Origin: Limisphaerales bacterium
GTDB taxonomy: Bacteria; Verrucomicrobiota; Verrucomicrobiia; Limisphaerales; UBA1096
Assembly (NCBI GenBank): GCA_004213515.1
Contig: SHAK01000008.1
Coordinates: forward strand, 1 to 64,000
Reading direction: 5' to 3'
DNA: 64,000 nucleotides
The notes below the pieces were generated by a model that saw only the letters and a program-made list of their open reading frames with translations, made no database searches and was not told the origin of the DNA. Made by a program: the position numbers and the translations under genes. This document shows, in pieces, positions 1 through 9,701 of the stretch (its first letter is position 1; each line of letters begins with the position of its first letter).

Positions 1-3000
1 TAATCTGCGGATGCGTGTGTCCCTCAACATTCGACGAGTTTGATTGATCAGAATATCGTTATTTGTGAGTTTGCCGTTATTCCCAACTTCTCTCAAGGAT
101 GCGTCTGGTATAGAGGACCATAGGAAATAGCTCAGGCGTTTAGCTAGCTCGTTAGAACTGACAGGAACGGGATCATGCCCCTTACCAGCTTTTTCGCGTC
201 GGTATAAAAAAGCAGGAGATGTTAGTATTCTGGTAATAGTTAGCCTGATGGCTTCCTCGTGATTAATTTCACGATTACGAAGATTATTATATAGATTTTG
301 AAGGCTAGACTTTTCTGCTTTATTTAGGGGTCGGCTCCAAGCGAGCCCAGCCCATTCGATTACGGCATCTAAATGCCTCTGTTCATCTTCAAGAAGCCTT
401 GCATGAAACGCGGCTACTTCTTTCATTAGTATTGGTTTATATGGCTTCCAAGCGATTACAAGGTCGGGGCGGTCTTGAGTTGAAAACTCAACGATTTGTT
501 CATAAGCAATTTCTTTCTTTAGTGGCTCCTTAGTGATGTAAAATAGCTCATCCCAAAGATGGTCTAGTTCTCTTTTTTGCGGGTCATTGAGCATTAGTCG
601 TTGAAGTGTTTCATCTTCACGGAAATAAAGTGACATGGTAACCACTTCGTCGACCGGGACAATTTGCGGATAACAGATCGATGCTGGAAACAGGTTGCGG
701 AAATCATTTAGACTGGAGATTATTCTTTTCTCTGTGTCGCTGTTTGGGGTTGTGATGATGGGTCTATTTGGTGAAAGTTGATTCGGACTGGGTTTCTCTA
801 ATCCTACAGAAATTTGAACGCTGCCGGCTTTGCCATATTCCGGTTCTAGATCTCCAGAGACAACAAATTTACGGCCTTCCGCTAATTTTGAAGGTATATG
901 TAATTCTATAATGTTCGGGGCCCTAACAATTAAGTCAGATGATTCTACTGAATGTCCTAGCGGATGTTTGCCAAAGCGTGGGTCTGGTTTGATGGTTTTT
1001 ATAAGACTCTTTAATCGTTTAGGAATAGTGATTTTATACAAGTGTTCCAACAGAATTGCATCAGGTGAATTTGGTTGTGGCTTAATATTACCGTCGGCCA
1101 GAGACTGTATGCGAGCAGCTAGATCTTTACGTTTTGTTACATCCTTTTCATCAAGCCATTTTGTAATTAGTGACCCCTCTGGTGCTTGTAATACTTTATG
1201 AGGAACTTTCGCCACATCCTCTATATTGCCACTATAAAAGTGCCAAACTGCACTGTTGCCGTACCGGTCTTTCAGTGGGTTTCCATCAAGTATCCTGCCA
1301 GATATATCTTTAGATATGTCCCAAGTATTTTTGGTCCCACCGGTTTCAGTAAGGGTCATGTCAACGTGAGTTAGATCGCAGGCGTGACTCCCGTTCCTAG
1401 GGCCGATTGCCAGTCTAATAACATCGCCGACATTTACATTTAATTTAAAAGGGTTTAGTTCCCCTGAGCCGCCTGTATTATATTCACCATATCCAATATT
1501 TACTAATTTACGGCTGGTATGATGTTGAACCCACCATTCACCCCCATTACCACAGTTCACATGTGCATCCGCTATTTTTGCTGAGATAACAAGTTCCCCA
1601 CTAGTTGGACTTTTCCATCCAACTGCAACAAAATGTGTTGGGGATGGGTGAACCTCAACGCTTCTCGGTCGGGCTATGCCGGGAATTCTATACTCTGAGT
1701 TCGACGAGTTGGCTATTACGCTAGGGGTTTCTGGAAGTCCCCAACCGTTTACATACTCTGAGCCTCCCAGGTGGATTAATTTTTTGGTTAATAACCCTTC
1801 AATAATAACCGGTCGTCTTGGGGCAGCTCCGATGTAATCTAGCCAAGAAGAAAGAATTTCTGGATCCAATTTATATTCATTTGCCAACGTGTCTAAATCA
1901 GTTTGATCCGAAACTATTTTGGAAACTGCAGTAAGGTAACGAGATGTTAGTGATAAAGATTCGCTTTGTAAGTCTGCTAATCGATCAGCTAATCCGGGAA
2001 TATCACGTAACGATAGGTCGGGTTTGTTTCCTCCGGTTAAGCGAGGGTTTCCCCATCTTACAAAGTTATCACTTTCGATACCTCCTGCGTTGTTTGCTGC
2101 GAGATAAACTATAAGTTTTTGGTCATTATTCAAAGGCGATAGCTTTAAGCTAAAATCTTCAGAGGGTTTTGTAAAAGTTTTAGGGTTCATCCAAGCTGTT
2201 GGTCCGTCCTTGCGGCCAATATGTCCTATTGGATCAAACCGCCATAGTGCTTGTTGCCACTGGTGAATAGTCTGTGTTAATGGCTTTGGATTTGTGTCTT
2301 GAGTCGAGCGCCACTGTTCTCGTATTTGATTTAGCAATATAGATCCTTGTGGGTAGTTATCATCGTTTAACATTTTCCATAGTGCTTGAAAGTATTTTTC
2401 ATTCAAATGATATTTCTGAGCAATATTTGCGATGGTTTTGTGGTTCTGCACAAGTGCTTCACGCTCTTTTAATGTAGCCAAGAAATAATCCTCTAATGGG
2501 ATGCTTCCGTTTCGCTTAATGACATTAGATTTAGATTGGGCAGAGTCATCCCAAGTGTCTCCAGCCTGCCTATTGATATTTGCGAACTCGGCATAAAATT
2601 GACGGATGCGGATTATGAGTTCATCAGCTCTGTCTCGTTCGCTAATATGTTCTGAGAACCGAATATTACCCGGGATTAAGACGGTGTGCTGTGCAACGAA
2701 CTTGCCAGCATCAAGAAATTTGTTGATTAATGCTGGAGACATTCCAAGAGCATCGCCGGAGTTTGTAAAGCCTTCGCCTGCAGCCCCATCCACCGGAAAC
2801 TCATGAGTGGGATTAAGCGATGACACTCCGGTCAGATCGCGGACAGATTGATTGTATTCGTAGCTATTTAATCTACGCAAAACTACTCGGCCTGGATCGC
2901 CAGCAAGCTTTTTAGCTTCTTCAACTAGTAGATTGTTCACCCAATTCTTAAGTATTACTAGTTCCTTTTCACTAGGTTGATTAGACTTTTTTGGAGGCAT

Positions 3001-3306
3001 TTGTTGGCTTGAAAGCATTTCCGCCACTTTGATCCATGTTTTTATATCTCTTTGAAAATCGGTAATGGTTTTAAAAGATTCCAAATTTACTTCTGCTTCT
3101 GCTTCTTTACCTATGTGACATTCGAAGCAAAATTCCTTGAGTATTGGATAAATTTTTTTTGAATAGTCCTCCTCTATGCTTGAGGCTGGATCTTGTTGAG
3201 CGATTAATGAGAAATGAAAGCAGAATAGTGCCAGCAGCTTAAAAGCCTTTTGAAGATTAGGCTTCAGTTCCTTCTTAAATAAAGTGATATCTATAACCTT
3301 GAACAC
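1..3306 (-). CDS. Planctomycete-type cytochrome c / DUF1587-DUF1592 domain protein (C-terminus runs off the window edge)
   Basis: Hand translation of the minus strand from a probable GTG start at 3306: CxxCH heme motif (FCFECHIG, ~3112-3132), DUF1587-like RRLNSYEYNQSVRDLTGV (~2825-2885), and DUF1592-like ELAKRLSYFLWSSIPDASL...LRDTRIRRL at 1-170. Missing from the ORF track because no stop lies inside the window. Confidence 0.85.
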   Translation of the reverse strand, partial: MFKVIDITLFKKELKPNLQKAFKLLALFCFHFSLIAQQDPASSIEEDYSKKIYPILKEFCFECHIGKEAEAEVNLESFKTITDFQRDIKTWIKVAEMLSSQQMPPKKSNQPSEKELVILKNWVNNLLVEEAKKLAGDPGRVVLRRLNSYEYNQSVRDLTGVSSLNPTHEFPVDGAAGEGFTNSGDALGMSPALINKFLDAGKFVAQHTVLIPGNIRFSEHISERDRADELIIRIRQFYAEFANINRQAGDTWDDSAQSKSNVIKRNGSIPLEDYFLATLKEREALVQNHKTIANIAQKYHLNEKYFQALWKMLNDDNYPQGSILLNQIREQWRSTQDTNPKPLTQTIHQWQQALWRFDPIGHIGRKDGPTAWMNPKTFTKPSEDFSLKLSPLNNDQKLIVYLAANNAGGIESDNFVRWGNPRLTGGNKPDLSLRDIPGLADRLADLQSESLSLTSRYLTAVSKIVSDQTDLDTLANEYKLDPEILSSWLDYIGAAPRRPVIIEGLLTKKLIHLGGSEYVNGWGLPETPSVIANSSNSEYRIPGIARPRSVEVHPSPTHFVAVGWKSPTSGELVISAKIADAHVNCGNGGEWWVQHHTSRKLVNIGYGEYNTGGSGELNPFKLNVNVGDVIRLAIGPRNGSHACDLTHVDMTLTETGGTKNTWDISKDISGRILDGNPLKDRYGNSAVWHFYSGNIEDVAKVPHKVLQAPEGSLITKWLDEKDVTKRKDLAARIQSLADGNIKPQPNSPDAILLEHLYKITIPKRLKSLIKTIKPDPRFGKHPLGHSVESSDLIVRAPNIIELHIPSKLAEGRKFVVSGDLEPEYGKAGSVQISVGLEKPSPNQLSPNRPIITTPNSDTEKRIISSLNDFRNLFPASICYPQIVPVDEVVTMSLYFREDETLQRLMLNDPQKRELDHLWDELFYITKEPLKKEIAYEQIVEFSTQDRPDLVIAWKPYKPILMKEVAAFHARLLEDEQRHLDAVIEWAGLAWSRPLNKAEKSSLQNLYNNLRNREINHEEAIRLTITRILTSPAFLYRREKAGKGHDPVPVSSNELAKRLSYFLWSSIPDASLREVGNNGKLTNNDILINQTRRMLRDTRIRRL

Positions 3307-3333
3307 TACATTATTGGATAGATAGTGGAGTTG

Positions 3334-4272
3334 CTATTTTTTTTGTTTTTTTGCTGCCTGAAATCGGTCGAGTGATTTTTTTAATTGTACTTTTTCCTGC
3401 TGATCACTAGCCAGACTTAGGGCTTTCTTTTGTAAATTTATTGCCTCCTCGATATCGCCGCTTTCAAATAGTGCCAGTGCATAAGTGTCAATGATCTGAG
3501 GCTGGTTGCCGCCCGAGACATCGAATGCGGCTTTTGCTGCTGCCAGAGCAAATTCCAAATCACGATATTTTACTGAATCGTCTGTGAGTACTGCCCAAGC
3601 TATGTTGCATGATACCTCTGCATTGTCCTTTACAAGGGAAAGTAATTCGTCGCCTATTTTTTTTGTTTCATCATTTTTTTCGCCTTCAACTAAGCGTTCC
3701 CAGTATTGCACCGAAAGTTGCTGTAGGCGGATTTGCGCTTTTTCCTTTGCGATTTCTGTTTCTAGATCAAATGTGCCTTTTACTAAGCGATCGATAACTT
3801 CTTCGAGACCATTCATAGGGTGGCCTACCCAAACAATACGATCCTTTTGGTCTACCACAAATGCTGACGGGATACCGGTTTGCCCATAGGCACGCATGTA
3901 TGATTGTGACATGCTATCACCTTTTTCGATTGCAACAGTGTATTCCATTTGTTCTCCCTCGCGACGAACAAATCGTTCAACTGTTGACTTCTTCTCATCA
4001 GTAACTCCGATAATTGTTACACCTTTATTTTTGAATTTTTTTTGAAGTTTAGTTAGATGAGGTATGCTCGTGCGACAGGGGCCGCACCATGTCGCCCAGA
4101 ATTCAATTACATGGATTTTTTTTTCGTCTGCTTTGTTAATATCTACTGGTTTGCCTTTGATCCAGTGCTCAATCTGTAGCTTCGGAGCTTTGGAACCTAT
4201 GTTTGCGGCGTTAGTCTTAAGGAAAGCTCCAGTTAGGATAATTCCAAGAATTGGTAAAAGAAATGGCTTCAT
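3334..4272 (-). CDS. TlpA-like thioredoxin-family protein with C-terminal helical/TPR-like region
   Basis: Signal peptide, then VIEFWATWCGPCRTSIPHLTKLQKKF (CxxC redoxin motif). Confidence 0.85.
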   Translation of the reverse strand: MKPFLLPILGIILTGAFLKTNAANIGSKAPKLQIEHWIKGKPVDINKADEKKIHVIEFWATWCGPCRTSIPHLTKLQKKFKNKGVTIIGVTDEKKSTVERFVRREGEQMEYTVAIEKGDSMSQSYMRAYGQTGIPSAFVVDQKDRIVWVGHPMNGLEEVIDRLVKGTFDLETEIAKEKAQIRLQQLSVQYWERLVEGEKNDETKKIGDELLSLVKDNAEVSCNIAWAVLTDDSVKYRDLEFALAAAKAAFDVSGGNQPQIIDTYALALFESGDIEEAINLQKKALSLASDQQEKVQLKKSLDRFQAAKKQKK

Positions 4273-4341
4273 ATTGCAGTTGGATGATTTTTAGCCAAGC
4301 TTGTACGTGTTGCGACCCATTTTTGAGAAACTAAGAAAAAA

Positions 4342-5631
4342 TTATGTGTGAAAGTTACTTTCATTAACTCCACTTGGAGCACCCCAATCATTAAGCAAAC
4401 GTTCTGATTTGATAGCCTGAGGAGCAATTCCCAATTGCTCCAGTGCTTCTCCAACAAGGTAAAATGAGCCGGTTATAATAACGAAATGTTCTTTTTCACA
4501 TTGTTCTAGCGCTTGCTTAAGGGAGGCGACTACAAGAGTTTTGGCTTTAGGATTGGCTGTTTGGCAAACCGGTTCGAAAGTTGATGGGTTTGCAGAGCGG
4601 TCACTTTTTACTGGTGATAAAATTATGCGATCTGCTATTGGCGCAATGTTTTGGCAGAATCCGCTTCCGTCTTTTTCGTTAACCATACCTAGAATAAACA
4701 CCAGTGATTTTTTATTGAAGTGGTCCTTTAATGACCTCTGTAGAGTTAAAGCTCCTTCGGCATTATGTGCGCCATCTAGTAAAAATTTCTGCAAGCCAAT
4801 ATTTACAAGTTGTAGTCTTCCGGCCCAACTCACCGTCTTTAATCCACTTTTAATATGTTCGGTTGAAACTGGCAGAATTGATTTTAGTCTGTTGACCACA
4901 TTATAGACCAACCTTGCATTTGTCTGTTGATGTTGGCCGAGCAAAGAAAGTTTGAAGTCGATATTAGACTTATCAATCTCTATTAGTTCTGCTTTTTTGG
5001 TTTTTGCTACAGAACGGATTGTTGATAGTGCTTCATGTTGTTGGGTAGCGGTAAATGCGGGAATACCGTGTTTAATTATTCCAGACTTTTCTTGGGCTAT
5101 CTCTGTGTGGCTATCGCCCAGCCAACGGGTATGATCAAGACCGATGTTGGTTATTACACTAGCAATTGGCGTAACGATATTTGTGGCATCAAGCCGTCCC
5201 CCCATACCAGTTTCCCATAAAACTACATCGCATTTCTGTTCGCTGAAATGGCATAGCGCCATGACTACGGCCATCTCGAAAAATGTGGGTTTTTGGCCTT
5301 TAGGAAATGTAGCCATTAATTCAACTAGCTCAGACGAAAGCCTTGCGACTGTCGTCTCAGGTATTAAGTTACGATTTACTTGTATCCGTTCACGAAAAGA
5401 AATCAAATGTGGCGATGTAAACAGGCCGGTACGATAACCCGCTTCTCTATAAACTGATTCCAGCATAGCGCAAACGGATCCTTTTCCGTTTGTTCCTGCA
5501 ACGTGAATGAAGCGAAGCTGTTTGTGGGGCGATTCAACCAATGAAGCTAGTCGGCTTGGATTCTCCAGCCCTAGCTTGGTTCCAAACATACGCAAATTTT
5601 GCATATGTTTAATTGCTTGGGAATAAGTCAC
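4342..5631 (-). CDS. folC: Bifunctional folylpolyglutamate synthase / dihydrofolate synthase
   Basis: HVAGTNGKGSVCAMLESVYREAGYRTGLFTSPHL and TNIGLDHTRWLGDSHTEIAQEKSGIIK motifs; Mur-ligase fold. Confidence 0.95.
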   Translation of the reverse strand: MTYSQAIKHMQNLRMFGTKLGLENPSRLASLVESPHKQLRFIHVAGTNGKGSVCAMLESVYREAGYRTGLFTSPHLISFRERIQVNRNLIPETTVARLSSELVELMATFPKGQKPTFFEMAVVMALCHFSEQKCDVVLWETGMGGRLDATNIVTPIASVITNIGLDHTRWLGDSHTEIAQEKSGIIKHGIPAFTATQQHEALSTIRSVAKTKKAELIEIDKSNIDFKLSLLGQHQQTNARLVYNVVNRLKSILPVSTEHIKSGLKTVSWAGRLQLVNIGLQKFLLDGAHNAEGALTLQRSLKDHFNKKSLVFILGMVNEKDGSGFCQNIAPIADRIILSPVKSDRSANPSTFEPVCQTANPKAKTLVVASLKQALEQCEKEHFVIITGSFYLVGEALEQLGIAPQAIKSERLLNDWGAPSGVNESNFHT

Positions 5632-5757
5632 AGTATTTTAGTTCGTGCGAACAATTAGGAAAGAATGGCTATTTTTAGTACTTGGAGCAAGCGAAGTGAG
5701 AAATATCCTGACCGATTGCATTGGACCTAACCATTTCTAAAAGGATACTTTGTCCAC

Positions 5758-6681
5758 GTGAATTTATTCAGGAATACATTCCTACTTTCACAGCTCTTAT
5801 GGGTTGTGATTTTAGTTTCAGCTGAAAACAAGCAAGATGACCAGCAAACTTTTGTTGTTGAAAAGGAGTTCCGTAGTGTCCTCCTGTTAGACGATAAAAT
5901 TCATTCCGAGGTCGACCAATGGATTCGTGATAATGCCAAATTGACAGAAAAAAAATCTGGGATTCCAGTCGAATCATTAGGAGAACAGATTCGAATTCGA
6001 CTGTCAAAAGTGGAGGAAGCATACGTTTCGTTTTTAGCAAAGTATCCAAAGCATGTTGAGGCAAGGTTGGCATTTGGTAGTTTTTACAGTGGCCTTGGTA
6101 AACATGATGCTGCTATGGGACAATGGACTGAGGCTCGTGATTTAGAAAAGCAAAATCCGGTTCCATGGAATAATATGGGCAAAGCTTATGGGCAAAAAGG
6201 AAAGATTTCAGAAGCAATTAGACACTTCAGCAAGGCATCGGAGTTGGCGCCTAAGCAACCGCTTTATTATCGCAACTTGGCGGCGATGCTTTTTGCTTAT
6301 CCCGATCAAGCTGCACGTTACTATCTAATTGACCGGTCCCAGGTCGTGCCAAAGGTTTTGTTGCTTTTTGAAAAGGCATTAATTTTGGATCCAAAGAATT
6401 TCACTTTAGCTACTGACACGGCCATGATTTATTTAGCAACTAGCCCCTTCAAAGCCAAGGAGGCTATTAATGCATGGAATAAAGCTCTTTCACTTGCTCC
6501 CGACATACGCTCAAAAGAGGGTGTTCGTATACATTTAGCCCGAATTCACGCTCGTATTGGAGAGCCCAAAGTAGCGCAAAAGTTACTTTTAGATGTCAGG
6601 GACCCAAACTTTAATCAACTCAAGGAGGAAATTCTTAAAAAGATAGACTCTTTACCCAGCACTAATTCGACCAGCCAATAA
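5758..6681 (+). CDS. TPR-repeat protein, secreted (GTG start)
   Basis: Signal peptide plus TPR-like repeats (PWNNMGKAYGQKGKISEAIRHFSKASELAP). Confidence 0.75.
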   Translation: MNLFRNTFLLSQLLWVVILVSAENKQDDQQTFVVEKEFRSVLLLDDKIHSEVDQWIRDNAKLTEKKSGIPVESLGEQIRIRLSKVEEAYVSFLAKYPKHVEARLAFGSFYSGLGKHDAAMGQWTEARDLEKQNPVPWNNMGKAYGQKGKISEAIRHFSKASELAPKQPLYYRNLAAMLFAYPDQAARYYLIDRSQVVPKVLLLFEKALILDPKNFTLATDTAMIYLATSPFKAKEAINAWNKALSLAPDIRSKEGVRIHLARIHARIGEPKVAQKLLLDVRDPNFNQLKEEILKKIDSLPSTNSTSQ

Positions 6682-6748
6682 AACTTGGCAAAATCCAGCA
6701 AAGTTTAGTCTAATTTTTTAGTCAGAAGTTGGGGTGTTGATTGCCCTG

Positions 6749-8434
6749 CTAATTGTTCAAACGGCTGAGTTCTTCTCTGCTGACTTTTCCATCCTTGTTG
6801 GTGTCAATGAAACGAATAAATCTTTTTGACTGTTCGTCGATTTCGTTTGCTTCAATTTCACCATTTTTGTTTTTGTCTAATCCCTTGAGCCTCGAACCTA
6901 GTTTGCTTCTCCAGTCACCACCTAGTTTGCTTCTTTTACGACTGGTATTTTCACTGCGACTTCGAAGGCGATCTCTAAGAGGATTTGAGGCTTCACCATC
7001 GCGGAACCGGCTTCCGCTCTGACTGCTAAACCGACGATCGGCCATTTTGCGAGCCTCTTCTACAAATTGATTGCGAACACTATCCTTAAATTGATTTAGA
7101 TCTCCCTCGCTCGCTGGGACAGCTGTAAAATTAACGCTTCCCATTTCGTCTGAAGACTCGAGCCCCCACTTGACGCGTCGGGGTGGATTACTCGGGTTGT
7201 GGGGGTTATTTTCCGAATTGTCGAAAGTTACTACCCCATTGATCTTTGTGCCTGCTGGGAGTCGGACTGGATTTTGATAGAAATAATTATTTTGCCAATT
7301 GAAATCCCAATCATTGATGTAAAACAAAGATTTAGTTGTGCCGTCTGGAAAAGTAGCTGTTGCCTTAGCAGTGCGGCCTAAGTAGTGCATATGAGCTCCA
7401 ACCCCGATCACATCAATATCTACTGGAGTTGTAAAACTACTCGTCAATGTGTACTCCTTTTCTCCGGCTGGAATATCAAGCCCTGAAATACTGCCGAACA
7501 GAGGCGGCACCTGGAATCCAATCAGAGTCCGGTCTGGCTTTTTCTTTGCAAAGTAAAAACCGATAGTGGTTTTTTCTGATTCCTCTTTCCCGGATGGGTG
7601 AAAGTGCGAGTTTAAAACAAGATCAGATCCGGCAGGAAGATGACGTGCTAGGCCAAGCGGTAAAATTCTTGGAGTTCCTCCAACCGCCCATCCTCCCAAG
7701 CCACCAAGGCTCCCTGAAAAAAGATCGCTACTTCTGCCTCTTCCGCGGCCAATCCCACGCATGCCACTGAATCCAGGTACACCCCGAGCGCCGTCTGCTT
7801 TTCTAGCTTCGCCGGTTTCATCTAATCGAATCAATACATGATGCAAAACTGATCGTGCGCCTGGCCTCACCTCAAATCCGGCTATCCATTTGTCTTCCTT
7901 TAGATCGAGAGGGATAACGAAACTTCTATAAATATCAGGTCCATCAGCTGCAACGGTATAGGCCTTTGGCATGGTCACGATTAAGTCTGGTTCCCCAAGC
8001 ATCCAGTCACTTTCAAATTTAGGTGGAGTTGGCATTTTGTCAGCCGGGCCTTCAGCCATGCCACTTTTATACCAATTCTTTAAAGTGGCTAGTTCGTCTT
8101 CAGTTAGGCGTCTCTCATCGAGAAATTTGCCGTGGCCTTCTACTGGATGCCATGGAGGCATGTAGCGGCTTTCAGTTACGTCAACTATTAGCTTGGCTCG
8201 TTTTTTGACATTCTTGTAATTTGTGAGGGCGAAAGGAGCTGCCTGCCCTGATCGGTGACACTCCATGCAATTATTAAAAACAATTTGCGCCACGTCTTCG
8301 GTGAAATTCGGATTCGCCTTGGCTTTTGCAATTACATTTGCCTGTGAAACAATTAATAGGGCTAACGCAAGCCCAGCACAAAAGCGCTTATTGTTCTTTT
8401 TTATTATCATTTGAAAAGTCGATGTAGCAGCCAA
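6749..8434 (-). CDS. c-type heme / copper type II ascorbate-dependent monooxygenase-like protein with C-terminal EF-hands
   Basis: N-terminal FNNCMECHRSGQAAPFALTNY (CxxCH); GAHMHYLGRTAKATATFPDG and NDWDFNWQNNYFY resemble PHM-like monooxygenases; C-terminal DKNKNGEIEANE and DTNKDGKVSREEL EF-hand loops. More likely start at 8410 (MIIKKNNKRFCAG...). Confidence 0.8.
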   Translation of the reverse strand: MAATSTFQMIIKKNNKRFCAGLALALLIVSQANVIAKAKANPNFTEDVAQIVFNNCMECHRSGQAAPFALTNYKNVKKRAKLIVDVTESRYMPPWHPVEGHGKFLDERRLTEDELATLKNWYKSGMAEGPADKMPTPPKFESDWMLGEPDLIVTMPKAYTVAADGPDIYRSFVIPLDLKEDKWIAGFEVRPGARSVLHHVLIRLDETGEARKADGARGVPGFSGMRGIGRGRGRSSDLFSGSLGGLGGWAVGGTPRILPLGLARHLPAGSDLVLNSHFHPSGKEESEKTTIGFYFAKKKPDRTLIGFQVPPLFGSISGLDIPAGEKEYTLTSSFTTPVDIDVIGVGAHMHYLGRTAKATATFPDGTTKSLFYINDWDFNWQNNYFYQNPVRLPAGTKINGVVTFDNSENNPHNPSNPPRRVKWGLESSDEMGSVNFTAVPASEGDLNQFKDSVRNQFVEEARKMADRRFSSQSGSRFRDGEASNPLRDRLRSRSENTSRKRSKLGGDWRSKLGSRLKGLDKNKNGEIEANEIDEQSKRFIRFIDTNKDGKVSREELSRLNN

Positions 8435-8987
8435 CTGCTTTAGTGGTTTGTTTTGTCAAAAGCTTGCCATCTAACAACGCGTCTAGTGTGTCGCGTAGGT
8501 CACGCTTGGTTGGTTTAAAACGTTTCTTGCCAAAGCCAGCGTAGAGGTTGTCTATGCGGCCTCGGTAAACAAGGAGCCCCTTACTATTAAACACTGCGGC
8601 TTCAGGCGTTACTTTTGCTTCAGCTAGTCTAGTTAATTTGTGGCCATGATCAAGCACCACCGGCGGGCTTAACTTATATTCTTTGGCATGCAAATTGGCA
8701 GATTTGATATCTGTATCTTTGTCGGGATGAACAAGAAAAAATGAGATTCCTTTATTATAATACTCTTTGTGTATGCGTGTTAATTCAGGTGCGTAGACGT
8801 TTGAAATCGGGCAGTCGCGCAGAAGAAATACGAAGACAGTTGCAGTATTTTTTTTTGAATCAAAGGGAGTATGTTTTCTTCCTTTAGTATCTGTGATAAC
8901 TAGCTTCTCTTTTGCTGCAGCCTTCGGCCAACAGCAAGCGACTGTCAACAATGTTATCAAACATATTATTTTTGATCTTAAGATCAT
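8388..8987 (-). CDS. AhpC/TSA-like redoxin domain protein
   Basis: ATVFVFLLRDCPISNVYAPELTRIHKEY...VTPEAAVFNSKGLLVYRGRIDNLYAG; overlaps the downstream monooxygenase gene. Confidence 0.8.
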   Translation of the reverse strand: MILRSKIICLITLLTVACCWPKAAAKEKLVITDTKGRKHTPFDSKKNTATVFVFLLRDCPISNVYAPELTRIHKEYYNKGISFFLVHPDKDTDIKSANLHAKEYKLSPPVVLDHGHKLTRLAEAKVTPEAAVFNSKGLLVYRGRIDNLYAGFGKKRFKPTKRDLRDTLDALLDGKLLTKQTTKAVGCYIDFSNDNKKEQ

Positions 8988-9110
8988 CTCACAAAAAAGC
9001 TGCTTGTTATACGGTCAAGTCAAGTGCTAGGTTACAATAAGCAATATAACTGTAACAAGCAGCTATCATTTTTACTTGAAAGAATTTTTGAGAGTTTTAT
9101 TTTTTGACTT

Positions 9111-9665
9111 ATGATTAATTTTTTTGTTCCGTTTAAAATGATTGCTGTATCAGCCTGTGCACTTTTGGCTTTATTCGGCTTTAATTACTCTGCTCAAGCT
9201 GATGAAAAATCGGTTTTTACAAAGGCAACAATAGACTTAGGGATTGTTGTCTCTGATCTAGATAAGGCGGCCAAATTCTATTCTGAGGTGATAGGGTTGA
9301 CCGAGGTAGACGGGTTCAAGGTGACTGGCGAACGTACATCGGAGTTCGGCCTGACGGATAACCAGCCAATAACCGTTCGTCGCTTTGTATTAAATGATGG
9401 GAAAAACGGTTCCAGCCTAAAGTTGATGGCTTTTCCGAATGCTCCTGGTAAGAAGCCAGATCAAAAGTTTATTCATTCGACATTGGGATTCAGTTACCTG
9501 ACATTATTCGTCAATGATATGACTGCCGCAGTCGAGAGAGCTAAGAAGGCAGGAGTAAAAATGCTTGGAGCAACACCATCAAAATTAGGTGGTGACAATT
9601 ATCTAACTGTCTATCGTGATCCGGACGGGAATTTTATTGAGCTGATTGGGGCCATGAAAAAATAA
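9111..9665 (+). CDS. VOC (glyoxalase-like) family protein with signal peptide
   Basis: DLGIVVSDLDKAAKFYSEVIGL...YLTVYRDPDGNFIELIG. Confidence 0.85.
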   Translation: MINFFVPFKMIAVSACALLALFGFNYSAQADEKSVFTKATIDLGIVVSDLDKAAKFYSEVIGLTEVDGFKVTGERTSEFGLTDNQPITVRRFVLNDGKNGSSLKLMAFPNAPGKKPDQKFIHSTLGFSYLTLFVNDMTAAVERAKKAGVKMLGATPSKLGGDNYLTVYRDPDGNFIELIGAMKK

Positions 9666-9701
9666 GAATTTGGCAGGTCTAAATTTGAAAAGATCAGTAA
9701 T

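Noticed and set aside
4541-4906. Antisense ORFs within folC and other large CDSs in the ORF track
   Set aside because: Low-complexity antisense shadows of well-supported genes; no independent coding evidence.
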